Source: Saccharopolyspora kobensis (GTDB lineage: Bacteria > Actinomycetota > Actinomycetes > Mycobacteriales > Pseudonocardiaceae). Taken from it: a stretch of DNA of 64,000 nt. The translations under genes and the position numbers were made by a program. The notes under the pieces are model-generated. The model was not told where the DNA came from, searched no databases, and saw nothing but the letters and a program-made list of their open reading frames with translations. Shown here in pieces: positions 31,084 to 39,897 of this stretch; positions within the stretch are counted from its first letter, which is position 1, and each line of letters starts with the position of its first letter. The stretch covers positions 392,180 to 456,179 of the forward strand of contig NZ_FNVB01000006.1 in the NCBI RefSeq assembly GCF_900108315.1. The letters run 5' to 3'.

Positions 31084-31383
31084 GGTGAGTCCCGGGGATG
31101 CCGGCAAGATCGGGATGTGGCAGCCTGTTCGCCGGTACCGGGCGTGCGGTCGAGCTTATCCCGACCCCGGTAGTGCGAGCTCCGGAGGCACTGCGTACCC
31201 TCGTACAGTCCCCGCTTTCCTGAGCGGGCATGTCACTGCGCCGAGATTTCGGCGCCGTGCGCCGCTCGGTAACGCCGATCTTCGCACGGGTTGGCGACCG
31301 CGGCTCGGGAAGAACAGGGACACCTTGACCGAACCGTGGTTCACCGTGGCCATCGGTGCCTGTAGTAACCGGGAGATCCGACC

Positions 31384-31527
31384 GTGAGCAAGGGCAAGCG
31401 CACTTTCCAGCCGAACAACCGCCGTCGTGCCAGGAAGCACGGCTTCCGGCTGCGCATGCGCACTCGCGCCGGCCGGGCCATCGTGGCCTCGCGCCGTCGC
31501 CAGGGCCGCGCGCGTCTGACTGCCTGA
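31384..31527 (+). CDS. rpmH: 50S ribosomal protein L34
   Basis: 47 aa, highly basic; [20 protein letters not shown] then [19 protein letters not shown], the complete L34 family sequence. GTG start after GGGAGATCCGACC. First gene of the rightward rpmH-rnpA-yidD-yidC-jag cluster; rnpA follows after 12 bases. Confidence 0.98.
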   Translation: MSKGKRTFQPNNRRRARKHGFRLRMRTRAGRAIVASRRRQGRARLTA

Positions 31528-31539
31528 TCGCGTCCGGCC

Positions 31540-31983
31540 GTGCTTCCCGCGGCAGCCCGGCTGACCAAGAGCCAGGAGTTCCGCCTGGTGGTCCGTCGTG
31601 GTCGCCGGTCCGGGCGCTCCCGCCTGGTGGTCCACGTGTTGCGACCGGACCAGGCACCGGAGGCCGGGCGGTACCGCGGCGAGGCCTTACCGGAAGCCGA
31701 GGCGAATACGGCACCCACCCGGAAATCGACTGGTTCGACCCGGGTGGGTTTTGTCGTGAGCAAAGCCGTGGGCAGCGCTGTGATCCGGCACCGGGTCACG
31801 CGCCGCCTGCGCCATCTGATGCGTGACCGCTACCCGGTGCTGCCCGCTGGCACACTGGTGGTGGTCCGAGCCCTGCCTGCGGCGGGCGATGCCTCCAGTC
31901 GCGAACTCGGCGCGGACCTGGACGCGGCCTTCCGGAAGCTCCGCGTCCTCGACCCCGATGGTCCGGCGACAGGTTCCAGGTGA
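31540..31983 (+). CDS. rnpA: Ribonuclease P protein component
   Basis: 147 aa, the protein subunit that with M1 RNA matures tRNA 5' ends. N-terminal [19 protein letters not shown], then after a variable insert of about 30 residues (35-65), [25 protein letters not shown], the RNR motif region. Longer than the usual 115-125 aa because of that insert and a C-terminal extension. GTG start. Confidence 0.95.
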   Translation: MLPAAARLTKSQEFRLVVRRGRRSGRSRLVVHVLRPDQAPEAGRYRGEALPEAEANTAPTRKSTGSTRVGFVVSKAVGSAVIRHRVTRRLRHLMRDRYPVLPAGTLVVVRALPAAGDASSRELGADLDAAFRKLRVLDPDGPATGSR

Positions 31984-32306
31984 TGGTTCAGGACCACCAG
32001 CACGATGAACGGCTCCGCGCGCCCGCTCGGCGCCCGAGCGCGTTCGCCTGGGTGCTGCTCGGTCCGGTGCACGCCTACCGCAAGGTGATCTCCCCGCTGC
32101 TGCCGCCGATGTGCCGGTTCTACCCGAGTTGCAGCACCTACGCGGTCGAGGCGTTGACCACGCACGGCCTGTTCCGCGGTGGTTGGCTCACCCTGCGCAG
32201 ACTGCTGCGCTGCGGTCCCTGGCACTCTGGAGGGATCGACCCGGTGCCGCCCCCTCGTGAGCGCGCCGCCCCTGCCCGAGCACCCGAGAAACCTGCCGAG
32301 GAGTAG
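31983..32306 (+). CDS. yidD: YidD membrane insertion efficiency factor
   Basis: 107 aa. Core [36 protein letters not shown] with the conserved cysteines, then [23 protein letters not shown]. Assists YidC-dependent insertion. Start ATG shares one base with the rnpA stop (TGATG); a GTG three bases upstream (31980) is an alternative. Confidence 0.95.
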   Translation: MVQDHQHDERLRAPARRPSAFAWVLLGPVHAYRKVISPLLPPMCRFYPSCSTYAVEALTTHGLFRGGWLTLRRLLRCGPWHSGGIDPVPPPRERAAPARAPEKPAEE

Positions 32307-32311
32307 CCCGC

Positions 32312-33259
32312 GTGCTGGACTTCATCTACTACCCGGTGTCGGCCATCCTGTGGTTCTGGCACAAGGTGTTCGGCTTCCTGCTCGACCCGGCCAGCGGTTA
32401 CGCCTGGGCGCTGTCGGTCATCTTCCTCGTCTTCACGCTGCGCGCGCTGCTGTTCAAGCCGTTCGTGCACCAGGTGCGCTCGATGAAGAAGATGCAGGAG
32501 TTCGCTCCGCAGATCCGCGAGCTGCAGGCCAAGTACGGCGACGACCGGCAGAAGCTCGCGATGGAGATGCAGAAGCTGCAGTCCGAGCAGGGCTTCAACC
32601 CGCTCAGCGGCTGCCTGCCGGTGCTGGTGCAGGTGCCGGTGTTCTTCGGCCTGTTCCACGTGCTCAACGGCTTCAAGCCGGGCGCACCGTCGAACTACAT
32701 CTTCGACGCCAACGACGTGGCGTCCTTCGTGGCCGCGGACTTCTTCGGCGCCAAGCTGTCCAACACGATCAGCCAGTCCCCCGAGGTGCTGGCCTCCTTC
32801 GGCACCGACCGCATCGAGATGATGCTCGTGGGCGTGCCGCTGATGATCGCGGCCGCGATCGCCACGCACTTCACCGCGCGCCACTCCGTGCAGCGCCAGA
32901 CGGCGGATGCCGCCGCTCAGCCGCAGACGGCCGTGATGAACCGGATGACGCTGTGGCTCTTCCCGACGTTCGCGATCATCGGTGGTCCGTTCCTGCCGCT
33001 GGCGATCCTGATCTACTGGCTGGCCAACAACTTCTGGACGCTGGCCCAGCAGCGCCTGGTGTTCAGCCGGATCGACCGCGAGGAGGCAGCGCAGGCAGGC
33101 GCGCCCGCGGTCGTCGAATCCACCGTCGTGGACACCGCCCCGGCGCCGGAGTCCGGCACCGACGAGGCCGCGGACACGACCAAGGACCAACCCGGTGAGA
33201 TCCCCGGGGTGATCGAAGACCGTTCTCGCGACACGGACAAGCCGGGCGAGACCCGGTGA
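32312..33259 (+). CDS. yidC: YidC/Oxa1 membrane protein insertase
   Basis: 315 aa. Starts MLDFIYYPVSAILWFWHKVF; five TM helices; the cytoplasmic loop KKMQEFAPQIRELQAKYGDDRQKLAMEMQKL is the coiled-coil hairpin; second half FNPLSGCLPVLVQVPVFFGLFHVL. C-terminal acidic/Asp-Thr tail. No long periplasmic domain, as expected for Gram-positives. GTG start. Confidence 0.96.
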   Translation: MLDFIYYPVSAILWFWHKVFGFLLDPASGYAWALSVIFLVFTLRALLFKPFVHQVRSMKKMQEFAPQIRELQAKYGDDRQKLAMEMQKLQSEQGFNPLSGCLPVLVQVPVFFGLFHVLNGFKPGAPSNYIFDANDVASFVAADFFGAKLSNTISQSPEVLASFGTDRIEMMLVGVPLMIAAAIATHFTARHSVQRQTADAAAQPQTAVMNRMTLWLFPTFAIIGGPFLPLAILIYWLANNFWTLAQQRLVFSRIDREEAAQAGAPAVVESTVVDTAPAPESGTDEAADTTKDQPGEIPGVIEDRSRDTDKPGETR

Positions 33260-33291
33260 GTGCGGCGCGAACCCTGGAGAGGAGACACCCA

Positions 33292-33825
33292 GTGTCCGAA
33301 ACCGTGCAGGAGTCGAGCCCGGCTGCACCCGAGACCGATGCTGCCGAGGCCCCTTCCAACACCGAAACGCTGCTGGTGCAGGAGGGCGACATCGCGGGTG
33401 ACTACCTGGAGCGGCTGCTGGACCTGCTGGACTACGACGGGGACATCGACCTCGACGTGGAGGCCGGCCGCGCGGTGGTCAGCATCGACGGCGGCGACGA
33501 CCTGGAGAAGCTCGTCGGCGGTCGCGGCCAGGTGCTGGAGGCGCTGCAGGAGTTGACCCGCCTCGCGGTGCAGCAGGAGACCGGCGTGCGCAGCCGGCTC
33601 ATGCTGGACGTCGCCGGCTGGCGCGCCGCTCGCCGCCAGGAGCTCAGCGAGCTCGGCCGCACCACCGCGGAGGAGGTCCTCTCCAGCGGCAAGGAAGCCC
33701 GCCTGCGTCCGATGACCCCGTTCGAGCGCAAGATCATCCACGACGCGGTCGCCGCCGTGGACGGTGTTCACAGCGAGAGCGAAGGCGAAGAGCCCAACCG
33801 CAAGGTGGTCGTCTTCAAGAGCTGA
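33292..33825 (+). CDS. jag: Jag/KhpB RNA-binding protein (KH and R3H domains)
   Basis: 177 aa. KH-type region about 30-110 (GDYLERLLDLLDYDGDIDLDV...GGRGQVLEALQELTRLAV) and C-terminal R3H domain (LRPMTPFERKIIHDAVAAVDGVHSESEGEEPNRKVVV). Binds RNA and affects cell elongation and division in Gram-positives. GTG 33292 chosen because GGAGAGGAG lies at the right distance; a GTG overlapping the yidC stop is less likely. Confidence 0.92.
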   Translation: MSETVQESSPAAPETDAAEAPSNTETLLVQEGDIAGDYLERLLDLLDYDGDIDLDVEAGRAVVSIDGGDDLEKLVGGRGQVLEALQELTRLAVQQETGVRSRLMLDVAGWRAARRQELSELGRTTAEEVLSSGKEARLRPMTPFERKIIHDAVAAVDGVHSESEGEEPNRKVVVFKS

Positions 33826-33846
33826 CCGCTCCCCGACCGCGTTTCC

Positions 33847-33884
33847 AATGCCCCCGTTTTCGGACGGGGGCATTGTTGTTTTCC
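33847..33884 (+). terminator. Terminator after jag
   Basis: AATGCCCCCGT (33847-33857) and ACGGGGGCATT (33864-33874) followed by TGTTGTTTTCC. Confidence 0.9.
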
Positions 33885-33928
33885 GGTGCGGATCGCGGTA
33901 GACCTTGATCCGGGCCGCTCGTCGGTCG

Positions 33929-33944
33929 TGTTTCACGTGAAACG
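33929..33944. promoter_or_regulatory. parS: parS site 1
   Basis: TGTTTCACGTGAAACG; matches the parS consensus TGTTTCACGTGAAACA at 15 of 16 positions. Confidence 0.93.
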
Positions 33945-34150
33945 TCGGCCGACGAGAAACGTCACCGTGACATTAGTCCCCGGAGTGGTTGGACGGGGCG
34001 ATTCGATCGGTTGTGACCCCCTCTCCCCTGCCTGTCGGCACGGGGCACGTAGCGCCATCGTCCGAACCGGTGGAAGACGTCCTCGGACGCGCCGGAGGGG
34101 TTGATGGTGATTGCGGAGTGCTATCCGGCAGGCTTGGTCGGAGATTCCTT

Positions 34151-34166
34151 GGTTCCACGTGAAACA
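34151..34166. promoter_or_regulatory. parS: parS site 2 (near consensus)
   Basis: GGTTCCACGTGAAACA: one change in the left inner arm and one at the edge, just upstream of rsmG. Confidence 0.75.
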
Positions 34167-34171
34167 TCGGG

Positions 34172-34873
34172 GTGAATGCTTTGACCGAGCCTGCGGCGGC
34201 GCGGGTCGTGTTCGGTGATCGGCTGGACCTGGCCGAGCGGTTCCACGAGATGCTCCAGGAGCACGGGATCCGCCGCGGACTCATCGGTCCGCGCGAGCTG
34301 GACCGGCTCTGGGAAAGACATCTGTTGAACTCTGCGGTTATTGCGGAGTTGCTGCCACCGAATTGCCGGGTGTTGGACGTAGGCTCTGGGGCGGGGTTGC
34401 CGGGCATCCCGCTGGCGATCGCCCGCCCGGATCTCAACCTGACCCTGTTGGAGCCGATGGCTCGACGGGTGACGTGGTTGCAGGAAGTCATCACCGAGTT
34501 GGAGCTCACCGTCGAGGTGGTGCGCGGACGTGCCGAGGAGGGCCCGGTGCGAGAGCGGCTGGCCGATCAGGACGTCGTGACCGCGCGCGCAGTCGCCCCG
34601 ATGGAACGGCTCGCGAAGTGGTGCCTCCCCCTGCTCCGGCAGGGCGGTCGGCTGCTCGCCATGAAGGGCGAGAGCGCGGCGGAGGAGCTGGAGCGGGATG
34701 CGGCGGCCATCGCTGCGGTCGGTGGCGGTCGTGGCGAAGTGGTGTCGTGCGGTGTCGGTGCGCTCGAAGTGCCGACGACCGTCGTCGTGGTGGAACGGGT
34801 CGCGGCGACCCGAAATGCGTCCGGTCGGCGTCGTGACGGTGCACGTCGAACGAGAAAGGATCGTGGACGGTGA
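34172..34873 (+). CDS. rsmG: 16S rRNA m7G methyltransferase RsmG (GidB)
   Basis: 233 aa SAM-dependent enzyme that methylates G527 of 16S rRNA; loss gives low-level streptomycin resistance. SAM motif VLDVGSGAGLPGIPLAIARP, upstream WERHLLNSAVI and later VTARAVAPMERLAKW. Basic C-terminal tail (about 213-233). GTG start; its TGA overlaps the GTG of parA. Confidence 0.95.
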   Translation: MNALTEPAAARVVFGDRLDLAERFHEMLQEHGIRRGLIGPRELDRLWERHLLNSAVIAELLPPNCRVLDVGSGAGLPGIPLAIARPDLNLTLLEPMARRVTWLQEVITELELTVEVVRGRAEEGPVRERLADQDVVTARAVAPMERLAKWCLPLLRQGGRLLAMKGESAAEELERDAAAIAAVGGGRGEVVSCGVGALEVPTTVVVVERVAATRNASGRRRDGARRTRKDRGR

Positions 34874-35871
34874 ATCCGGAGTCAAACGGAGCGGGTCGTG
34901 TTTCACGTGAAACGAAGGGCCGTGCGGTGGGCGGTATGCGGTTCCCCTCCGGTCCGACGAGCGGGGATCCCGCGATGAGCTTCGGGAAGGACGACATCGG
35001 CTGGACGCCGATCATGGAGGAGGCCCAGCGGGCGACCCGGGTGCTGCACCCGGAGACGCTGGAGCTCCCCCGCCCCAGCCATCGGCGCATCATCACCGTC
35101 GCCAACCAGAAGGGCGGCGTCGGCAAGACGACGAGCACGGTGAACCTCGCGGCCGGGCTCGCGCTGCACGGGCTCAACGTGCTCGTAATCGACCTCGACC
35201 CGCAGGGCAACGCCAGCACCGCGCTCGGCGTCGAGCACCGCTCCGGGACGCCGTCGGTCTACGAGGTGCTGCTGGGCGAGATGAGCATCGCCGACGCGGC
35301 GGCGCAGAGCACCCAGTCGAAGAACCTCTGGTGCGTGCCCGCGACCATCGACCTGGCCGGGTCGGAGATCGAGCTCGTCACCATGGTGGCTCGGGAAGGC
35401 CGGCTGAAGGAGGCGCTGAACTCCGAGGCGGTCAACCAGCTCGCGCCGGACTACGTCTTCATCGACTGTCCGCCGTCGCTCGGCCTGCTCACGGTGAACG
35501 CGATGGTCGCCGCGCACGAGGTGCTGATCCCGATCCAGTGCGAGTACTACGCGCTGGAGGGGCTCGGTCAGCTGCTCCGCAACATCGAGCTGGTCCAGTC
35601 GCACCTGAACCCCTCGCTGTGGGTGTCGACGATCCTGCTGACCATGTACGACGGGCGCACCAAGCTGGCCGATCAGGTCACCGCCGAGGTGCGCGGTCAC
35701 TTCGGGGACCTGGCGCTGCGCACCGTGATCCCGCGCAGTGTGAAGATTTCCGAGGCGCCGGGCTTCGGGCAGACGGTGCTGACCTACGACCCGGGCTCGC
35801 GCGGTTCCATGAGCTACCTCGACGCGGCGCGGGAGATCGCCGAGCGGGGTGTGGAGAGGACGACGGCATGA
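34870..35871 (+). CDS. parA: Chromosome-partitioning ATPase ParA
   Basis: 333 aa. Deviant Walker [30 protein letters not shown], and [18 protein letters not shown] at 34870 overlaps the rsmG stop; that start encodes a parS within the N-terminal extension (VSRET). Later ATGs (34936, 34975) are possible starts. Forms a gradient pulling ParB-parS complexes. Coupled to parB. Confidence 0.95.
   Translation: MNPESNGAGRVSRETKGRAVGGMRFPSGPTSGDPAMSFGKDDIGWTPIMEEAQRATRVLHPETLELPRPSHRRIITVANQKGGVGKTTSTVNLAAGLALHGLNVLVIDLDPQGNASTALGVEHRSGTPSVYEVLLGEMSIADAAAQSTQSKNLWCVPATIDLAGSEIELVTMVAREGRLKEALNSEAVNQLAPDYVFIDCPPSLGLLTVNAMVAAHEVLIPIQCEYYALEGLGQLLRNIELVQSHLNPSLWVSTILLTMYDGRTKLADQVTAEVRGHFGDLALRTVIPRSVKISEAPGFGQTVLTYDPGSRGSMSYLDAAREIAERGVERTTA
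34899..34914. promoter_or_regulatory. parS: parS site 3
   Basis: TGTTTCACGTGAAACG at the 5' end of parA, in the extended coding part. Confidence 0.93.
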
Positions 35872-36863
35872 GCGAGCGCAGAGGCGGTCTGGGGCGCGGC
35901 ATCGCCGCCCTGATCCCCAGCGGTCCCCCGGCGGGTGCGGACGGAGCCGCGTTGAGCGGCACGACGGTGCGCGGCGGCCCCGGACTGCGCCGTCCGGAAC
36001 CGCCCGCTCCCGAGGTTTCACGTGAAACCAACGGCGGTGAGGTGGCGGGGGCGGTCTACCGCGAGATCGCCATCTCCTCGATCACGCCGAACCCGAAGCA
36101 GCCGCGGCAGGTGTTCGACGAGGAGGCGCTGCAGGAGCTGCAGCACTCCATCCGCGAGTTCGGCTTGATGCAGCCGATCGTGGTGCGCGAGCTGGAGACC
36201 GACCGGTTCGAGCTCATCATGGGCGAGCGCCGGTGGCGCGCCTCGCAGCTGGCCGGGCTGGACGTCATCCCGGCGATCGTCCGCAAGACGCAGGACGACG
36301 CGATGCTGCGGGACGCCCTGCTGGAGAACATCCACCGCGTCCAGCTCAACCCGCTGGAGGAGGCGGCTGCCTACCAGCAGCTGCTGGGCGAGTTCGGCGT
36401 GACGCACGACGAGCTGGCGGACCGGATCGGTCGCAGCCGCCCGGTCATCACCAACACCATCCGGCTGCTGAAGCTGCCGCTGGAGGTCCAGCGACGGGTG
36501 GCCGTCGGTGTGCTGTCGGCCGGGCACGCCCGCGCCCTGCTCAGCCTGGAGGACGTCGGTCAGCAGGAGGAGCTGGCGAAGCGGATCGTCGCGGAGGGGC
36601 TCTCCGTCCGGGCGACCGAGGAGCAGGTGACGCTGCTCAAGCGGGAGGCGCCGAAGAAGAAGGCGGAGCCGAAGAAGCCGATCCAGTCCCCCGGGCTCGA
36701 CCGGCTCGCCAACCGGCTGTCCGATCACTTCGACACGAGGGTCAAGGTCGAGCGCGGTCGCCGGAAGGGCCGGATCGTCGTGGAGTTCGGCTCGGTGGAC
36801 GACCTCGAGCGAGTAGCGGAGTTGATCTTGGGTGAACAGGCCCGCGGCCTCAGCGAGGAATGA
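35868..36863 (+). CDS. parB: Chromosome-partitioning protein ParB
   Basis: 331 aa parS-binding CTP-dependent clamp. N-terminal [20 protein letters not shown] (ParA-contact type motif), ParB/Srx domain with [12 protein letters not shown] and [24 protein letters not shown] at [24 protein letters not shown]-terminal dimer domain. ATG overlaps the parA stop (ATGA). Confidence 0.97.
   Translation: MSERRGGLGRGIAALIPSGPPAGADGAALSGTTVRGGPGLRRPEPPAPEVSRETNGGEVAGAVYREIAISSITPNPKQPRQVFDEEALQELQHSIREFGLMQPIVVRELETDRFELIMGERRWRASQLAGLDVIPAIVRKTQDDAMLRDALLENIHRVQLNPLEEAAAYQQLLGEFGVTHDELADRIGRSRPVITNTIRLLKLPLEVQRRVAVGVLSAGHARALLSLEDVGQQEELAKRIVAEGLSVRATEEQVTLLKREAPKKKAEPKKPIQSPGLDRLANRLSDHFDTRVKVERGRRKGRIVVEFGSVDDLERVAELILGEQARGLSEE
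36014..36029. promoter_or_regulatory. parS: parS site 4, inside parB
   Basis: GGTTTCACGTGAAACC with a perfect 14-bp core, in the linker before the ParB domain (encodes VSRET). Confidence 0.9.
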
Positions 36864-36912
36864 CACCGACCCCTTTTGTCACGGTGACGATGACGCTGCG
36901 TGATCAGTTTCG

Positions 36913-36954
36913 CAATTTCAATTGAAATTGGACCTCTGATTTCAATTGAAATTG
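36913..36954. repeat. Palindromic repeat pair, parB-ddl gap
   Basis: CAATTTCAATTGAAATTG (36913-36930) and ATTTCAATTGAAAT (36939-36952), centres 24 bases apart. Lies between convergent genes parB and ddl. Confidence 0.85.
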
Positions 36955-36992
36955 CACCCCTCCCCGGCCGGGGGACTCGGCTGCGGGAGGGG

Positions 36993-37027
36993 TCGGACAG
37001 ACGACGAGGGTCGACAGACGACGAGGT
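36993..37027 (+). repeat. Short tandem duplication
   Basis: GTCGGACAGACGACGAGG followed by GTCGACAGACGACGAGG, leading into the palindrome next to parS 5. Confidence 0.7.
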
Positions 37028-37056
37028 CCGGTCTCCCGCGGGAGACCGGACCTCGT
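37021..37056 (-). terminator. Perfect 36-base palindrome after ddl
   Basis: All 18 pairs match. It lies about 20 bases after the ddl stop on the minus strand and adjoins parS 5. Probably a transcription terminator that also insulates parB. Confidence 0.75.
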
Positions 37057-37069
37057 TTCACGTGAAACA
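37054..37069. promoter_or_regulatory. parS: parS site 5
   Basis: CGTTTCACGTGAAACA; one edge mismatch to consensus. Overlaps the terminator palindrome by three bases. Confidence 0.9.
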
Positions 37070-37074
37070 TCGCG

Positions 37075-38025
37075 TCAGTGCGCGCGCGAGATCGCCCGCT
37101 CGACGAGTCCGGCGAAGACCTCCCCCAGCGACCGGCCCGCGGCCTCGACCGCCATCGGCAGCAGCGAGGTCTCGGTCAACCCGGGTGACACGTTGACCTC
37201 CAGGAAGTGCGGCGTACCGTCGCGGTCGATGATCGCGTCGGTCCGGGAGACGTCGCGGAGCCCGAGCAGGCGGTGCGCGGAGATCGCGAGCTCGGCCGCG
37301 GCCGCCGCCGCTTCCGCCGGGATCTCGGCGGGCGTGCGGTAGCTCGTGAGACCGGCGGTGTAGCGGGCGGTGTAGTCGTAGACGCCGTCGGCCGGTTCGA
37401 TCTGCACCGCGGGCAGCGCCTCCGGACCGTTCGGCCCGTCAATGACGGTGATCGCCACTTCGGTGCCCTCGACGAACTGCTCGACGAGCACGGTGTCGCC
37501 GTACGACAGCGCCCCCACCATCGCCGACGGCAGTTCGGCGGCATCGCGCACCACGTGCGCGCCCAGCGCCGAACCGCCCTGGTCCGGCTTGAGCATCAGC
37601 GGCAGACCGAGCTTGGCCACGAGCGCGTCCAGGACGGCCTGCGCGCCCAGCTCGCGGAAGGTCGCGTGCGGCAGGGCGACCCAGTCCGGGGTGGCCAGGC
37701 CGGCGCGGGCGAGCTCCGCCTTCGCGGTCGGCTTGTCCCACGCCCTGCGGCACGCGTGCGGGCTGGTGCCGACGTACGGGACGCCGAGCATGTCCAGCAC
37801 GGCCTGCACCGCGCCGTTCTCACCCTCTCCCCCGTGCAGCGCGACGACGACCGCGTCGGGGCGTTCCTGCTCGACGCGGGAGAGCAGGCGGGCGTCGGCA
37901 TCCCACTCGGCCACGGTGACGCCGACCGAACGCAGCGCCGCCGACAGCCGGCGCCCGGAGCGCAGCGACACCTCGCGCTCGTGCGAAAGCCCACCTGCGA
38001 GCACGGCGACCCAGCGATCAGACAC
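37075..38025 (-). CDS. D-alanine--D-alanine ligase-like ATP-grasp protein
   Basis: 316 aa. Motifs: N-terminal VAVLAGGLSHEREVSLRSG, VVALHGGEGENG, ATP-lysine region LPLMLKPDQGGSALG, and C-terminal FLEVNVSPGLTETSLLP, all like Ddl. Missing the loop that makes some Ddl enzymes longer. May be a second Ddl paralogue or another dipeptide ligase; substrate specificity is not decided from sequence. GTG start. Downstream of a strong hairpin leader. Confidence 0.85.
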   Translation of the reverse strand: MSDRWVAVLAGGLSHEREVSLRSGRRLSAALRSVGVTVAEWDADARLLSRVEQERPDAVVVALHGGEGENGAVQAVLDMLGVPYVGTSPHACRRAWDKPTAKAELARAGLATPDWVALPHATFRELGAQAVLDALVAKLGLPLMLKPDQGGSALGAHVVRDAAELPSAMVGALSYGDTVLVEQFVEGTEVAITVIDGPNGPEALPAVQIEPADGVYDYTARYTAGLTSYRTPAEIPAEAAAAAAELAISAHRLLGLRDVSRTDAIIDRDGTPHFLEVNVSPGLTETSLLPMAVEAAGRSLGEVFAGLVERAISRAH

Positions 38026-38050
38026 TCAACAACACCCCTGGAAAGTAGTA

Positions 38051-38088
38051 GTCCACTGTGCACCGCGGAAATCCCGTGCACAGTGGAC
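38051..38088 (-). promoter_or_regulatory. Hairpin in the 5' region of the ddl-like gene
   Basis: Perfect 13-bp arms GTCCACTGTGCAC (38051-38063) and GTGCACAGTGGAC (38076-38088), 26 bases upstream of the start. Could be an operator or a leader structure. Confidence 0.55.
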
Positions 38089-38149
38089 CGTTTCGGAAAC
38101 CGGGAAACCCTCAGAACCTGTCTCTGATCTTAGTTCTGCTCTTCGTCTC

Positions 38150-38298
38150 GAAGCGGCGCAGCCGCTTAGCCCACCCTCGCAGCTCCCACCGCCGCGGGCA
38201 GCCCGAGCGCCGCTTATTGGTCATACGTAAGTCCGAGCTCCCGGAGTCCGTGCGGGCGCTGAGAACCCGCCACCCGCACCGCCACGCGAAACGCGTTC
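38150..38298 (+). repeat. Dispersed intergenic repeat, copy B
   Basis: Blocks GCTCCCACCGCCGCGGG, CCCGGAGTCC, GGGCGCTGAG and CACCCGCACCGCCACGCG align with copy A and, in part, with C. Lies directly after the aminotransferase stop. Confidence 0.6.
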
Positions 38299-38310
38299 GT
38301 CAAAACCGTT

Positions 38311-39636
38311 CTACGCCGTGTCGGGAGACGGGGCCTGCGGTCCCGGCACGCTGCGCTGCGGCACGGTGCCGAAGGTGCGGACCAGCTCCATCTCCTCGGT
38401 CAGCGTGTTGGCCAACCGGCGGACGCCCTCGCGGATCCGCTCCGGCGTCGGGTAGCAGTAGGACAGTCGCATCTGGCGGCTGCCGAATCCGCCGCGGTAG
38501 AAGCCGGTTCCGGAGACGTAGGCGACCCGTTGGGTCACCGCGCGCGGCAGCATCGCCTTGGTGTCCACGCCCTCGGGAGTGGTCAGCCAGACGAAGAACC
38601 CGCCGTCCGGCCGGGTCCACGTGCAGCCCGCGGGCATGTACTGCTCCAGGGCGCTGAGCATCGCGTCGCGGCGCTCCCGGTACTGCTCCTGGAAGATCTT
38701 GATCTGGCCCTGCCAGTCGTGCGTGCTCAGGTAGCGCGACACGATCATCTGGTTCAGCGTGGGCGGGCACAGGGTGGCCGACTCGGCGGTCAGCACCAGC
38801 TTCTCGCGGATCGCGTGCGGCGCGAGCACCCAGCCGACCCGCAGGCCGGAGGCGAAGGTCTTGGAGAACGAGCCGAGGTAGACCACGTTGTTGGTGTCCA
38901 TGCTGCGCAGCGCGGGCAGCGCCTTGCCGTCGAAGCCGAGCAGGCCGTACGGGTTGTCCTCCACCACGAGGATGCCGTGCTGGGCGCAGATCTCCAGGAT
39001 CTCGGCGCGCCGCGGCAGGGCCAGCGTGATGCCGCCCGGGTTGTGGAAGTTCGGGATCGTGTAGAGGAACTTGATCCGCTTGCCCTGCGCCGTCACGTCC
39101 GCGATGGCCTGGCGCAGCGCGGCCGGGTCGAGTCCGTCGTCGTCCATCGCCACGTGGACCACTTCGGCCTGGTACGCGGCGAAGGAGCCGAGCGCGCCGA
39201 CGTAGGACGGGCCCTCGGCGAGGATGACGTCACCGGGATCGCAGAAGATCCGGGTGACCATGTCGAGGGCCATCTGGGAGCCCGAGGTGACCACCACGTC
39301 GTCCGGGTGCGCGGAGATGCCCTCCAGCGCCATGACGTCGCAGATCTGCTCGCGGAGCTCCGGCACGCCGTGGGCGGAGCCGTACTGCAGCGCCACCTGC
39401 CCGTCCTCGGACACCAGGCGGGCCACCTCGGCGGCCAGCGAGTCCAGCGGGAGCGCGGCCAGGTTCGGCATGCCGCCGGCCAGCGAGACCACCTCGGGGC
39501 GGCTGGCGACGGCGAAGAGAGCTCGGATCTCGGAAGCGGTCATCCCTGCGGTCCGCTCGGCGTAGTGCGCCCGGTACGCGTCCAGGTTGCGTGCGGGCTT
39601 CTCCGGCGGGTTCGGCTGACTTCCGTGATCCGTCAT
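38311..39636 (-). CDS. PLP-dependent class I/II aminotransferase
   Basis: 441 aa, fold-type I. Family features: SLAGGMPNLAALPLD near the start, ALQYGSAHGVPELREQI, VTSGSQMALDMV, IPNFHNPGGITL, VVEDNPYGLLGF, Schiff-base Lys in GSFSKTFASGLRVGW. Resembles 2-aminoadipate/branched-chain type transaminases; the substrate is undecided. ATG start with GGAGCGCG. The divergent region carries an ATAGGTCCTAT dyad. Confidence 0.88.
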   Translation of the reverse strand: MTDHGSQPNPPEKPARNLDAYRAHYAERTAGMTASEIRALFAVASRPEVVSLAGGMPNLAALPLDSLAAEVARLVSEDGQVALQYGSAHGVPELREQICDVMALEGISAHPDDVVVTSGSQMALDMVTRIFCDPGDVILAEGPSYVGALGSFAAYQAEVVHVAMDDDGLDPAALRQAIADVTAQGKRIKFLYTIPNFHNPGGITLALPRRAEILEICAQHGILVVEDNPYGLLGFDGKALPALRSMDTNNVVYLGSFSKTFASGLRVGWVLAPHAIREKLVLTAESATLCPPTLNQMIVSRYLSTHDWQGQIKIFQEQYRERRDAMLSALEQYMPAGCTWTRPDGGFFVWLTTPEGVDTKAMLPRAVTQRVAYVSGTGFYRGGFGSRQMRLSYCYPTPERIREGVRRLANTLTEEMELVRTFGTVPQRSVPGPQAPSPDTA

Positions 39637-39705
39637 ATCGCGCTCCGGTTTCGGTTGTGCGCACTGCTCGTCCCCGGCCGGGCCGGGAGCGATTCCGGCG
39701 ATTCT

Positions 39706-39716
39706 ATAGGTCCTAT
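39706..39716. promoter_or_regulatory. ATAGGTCCTAT dyad
   Basis: 11-base palindrome in the aminotransferase/GNAT divergent region, a candidate regulator site. No regulator gene is adjacent. Confidence 0.35.
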
Positions 39717-39897
39717 CGCCAGGACCCCGCTCAGATGTAACGAGCGCCTCCTGCAAACCGACCCGTCGGTAACCCATCTCACCCCATCGGGTCGCTGTCG
39801 GTGCTCGGCGGAGCTTCCGGTGCCGGGGCGCGGGCGCTTATCCTGGCCACATTCCCGCCGGTCGGTGCGGGTTCGTGCGGGTTCTCCAGGAGGTCAG

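Larger units (their letters stand above)
30777..31383. other. dnaA-rpmH divergent intergenic region
   Basis: About 600 bases with the dnaA promoter and a DnaA box on the left half. No clear rpmH promoter consensus was found; no ORF supported. Confidence 0.6.
33826..34171. other. Intergenic region with terminator and two parS sites
   Basis: Holds the jag terminator, parS 1 and near-consensus parS 2. No ORF supported. Confidence 0.7.
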
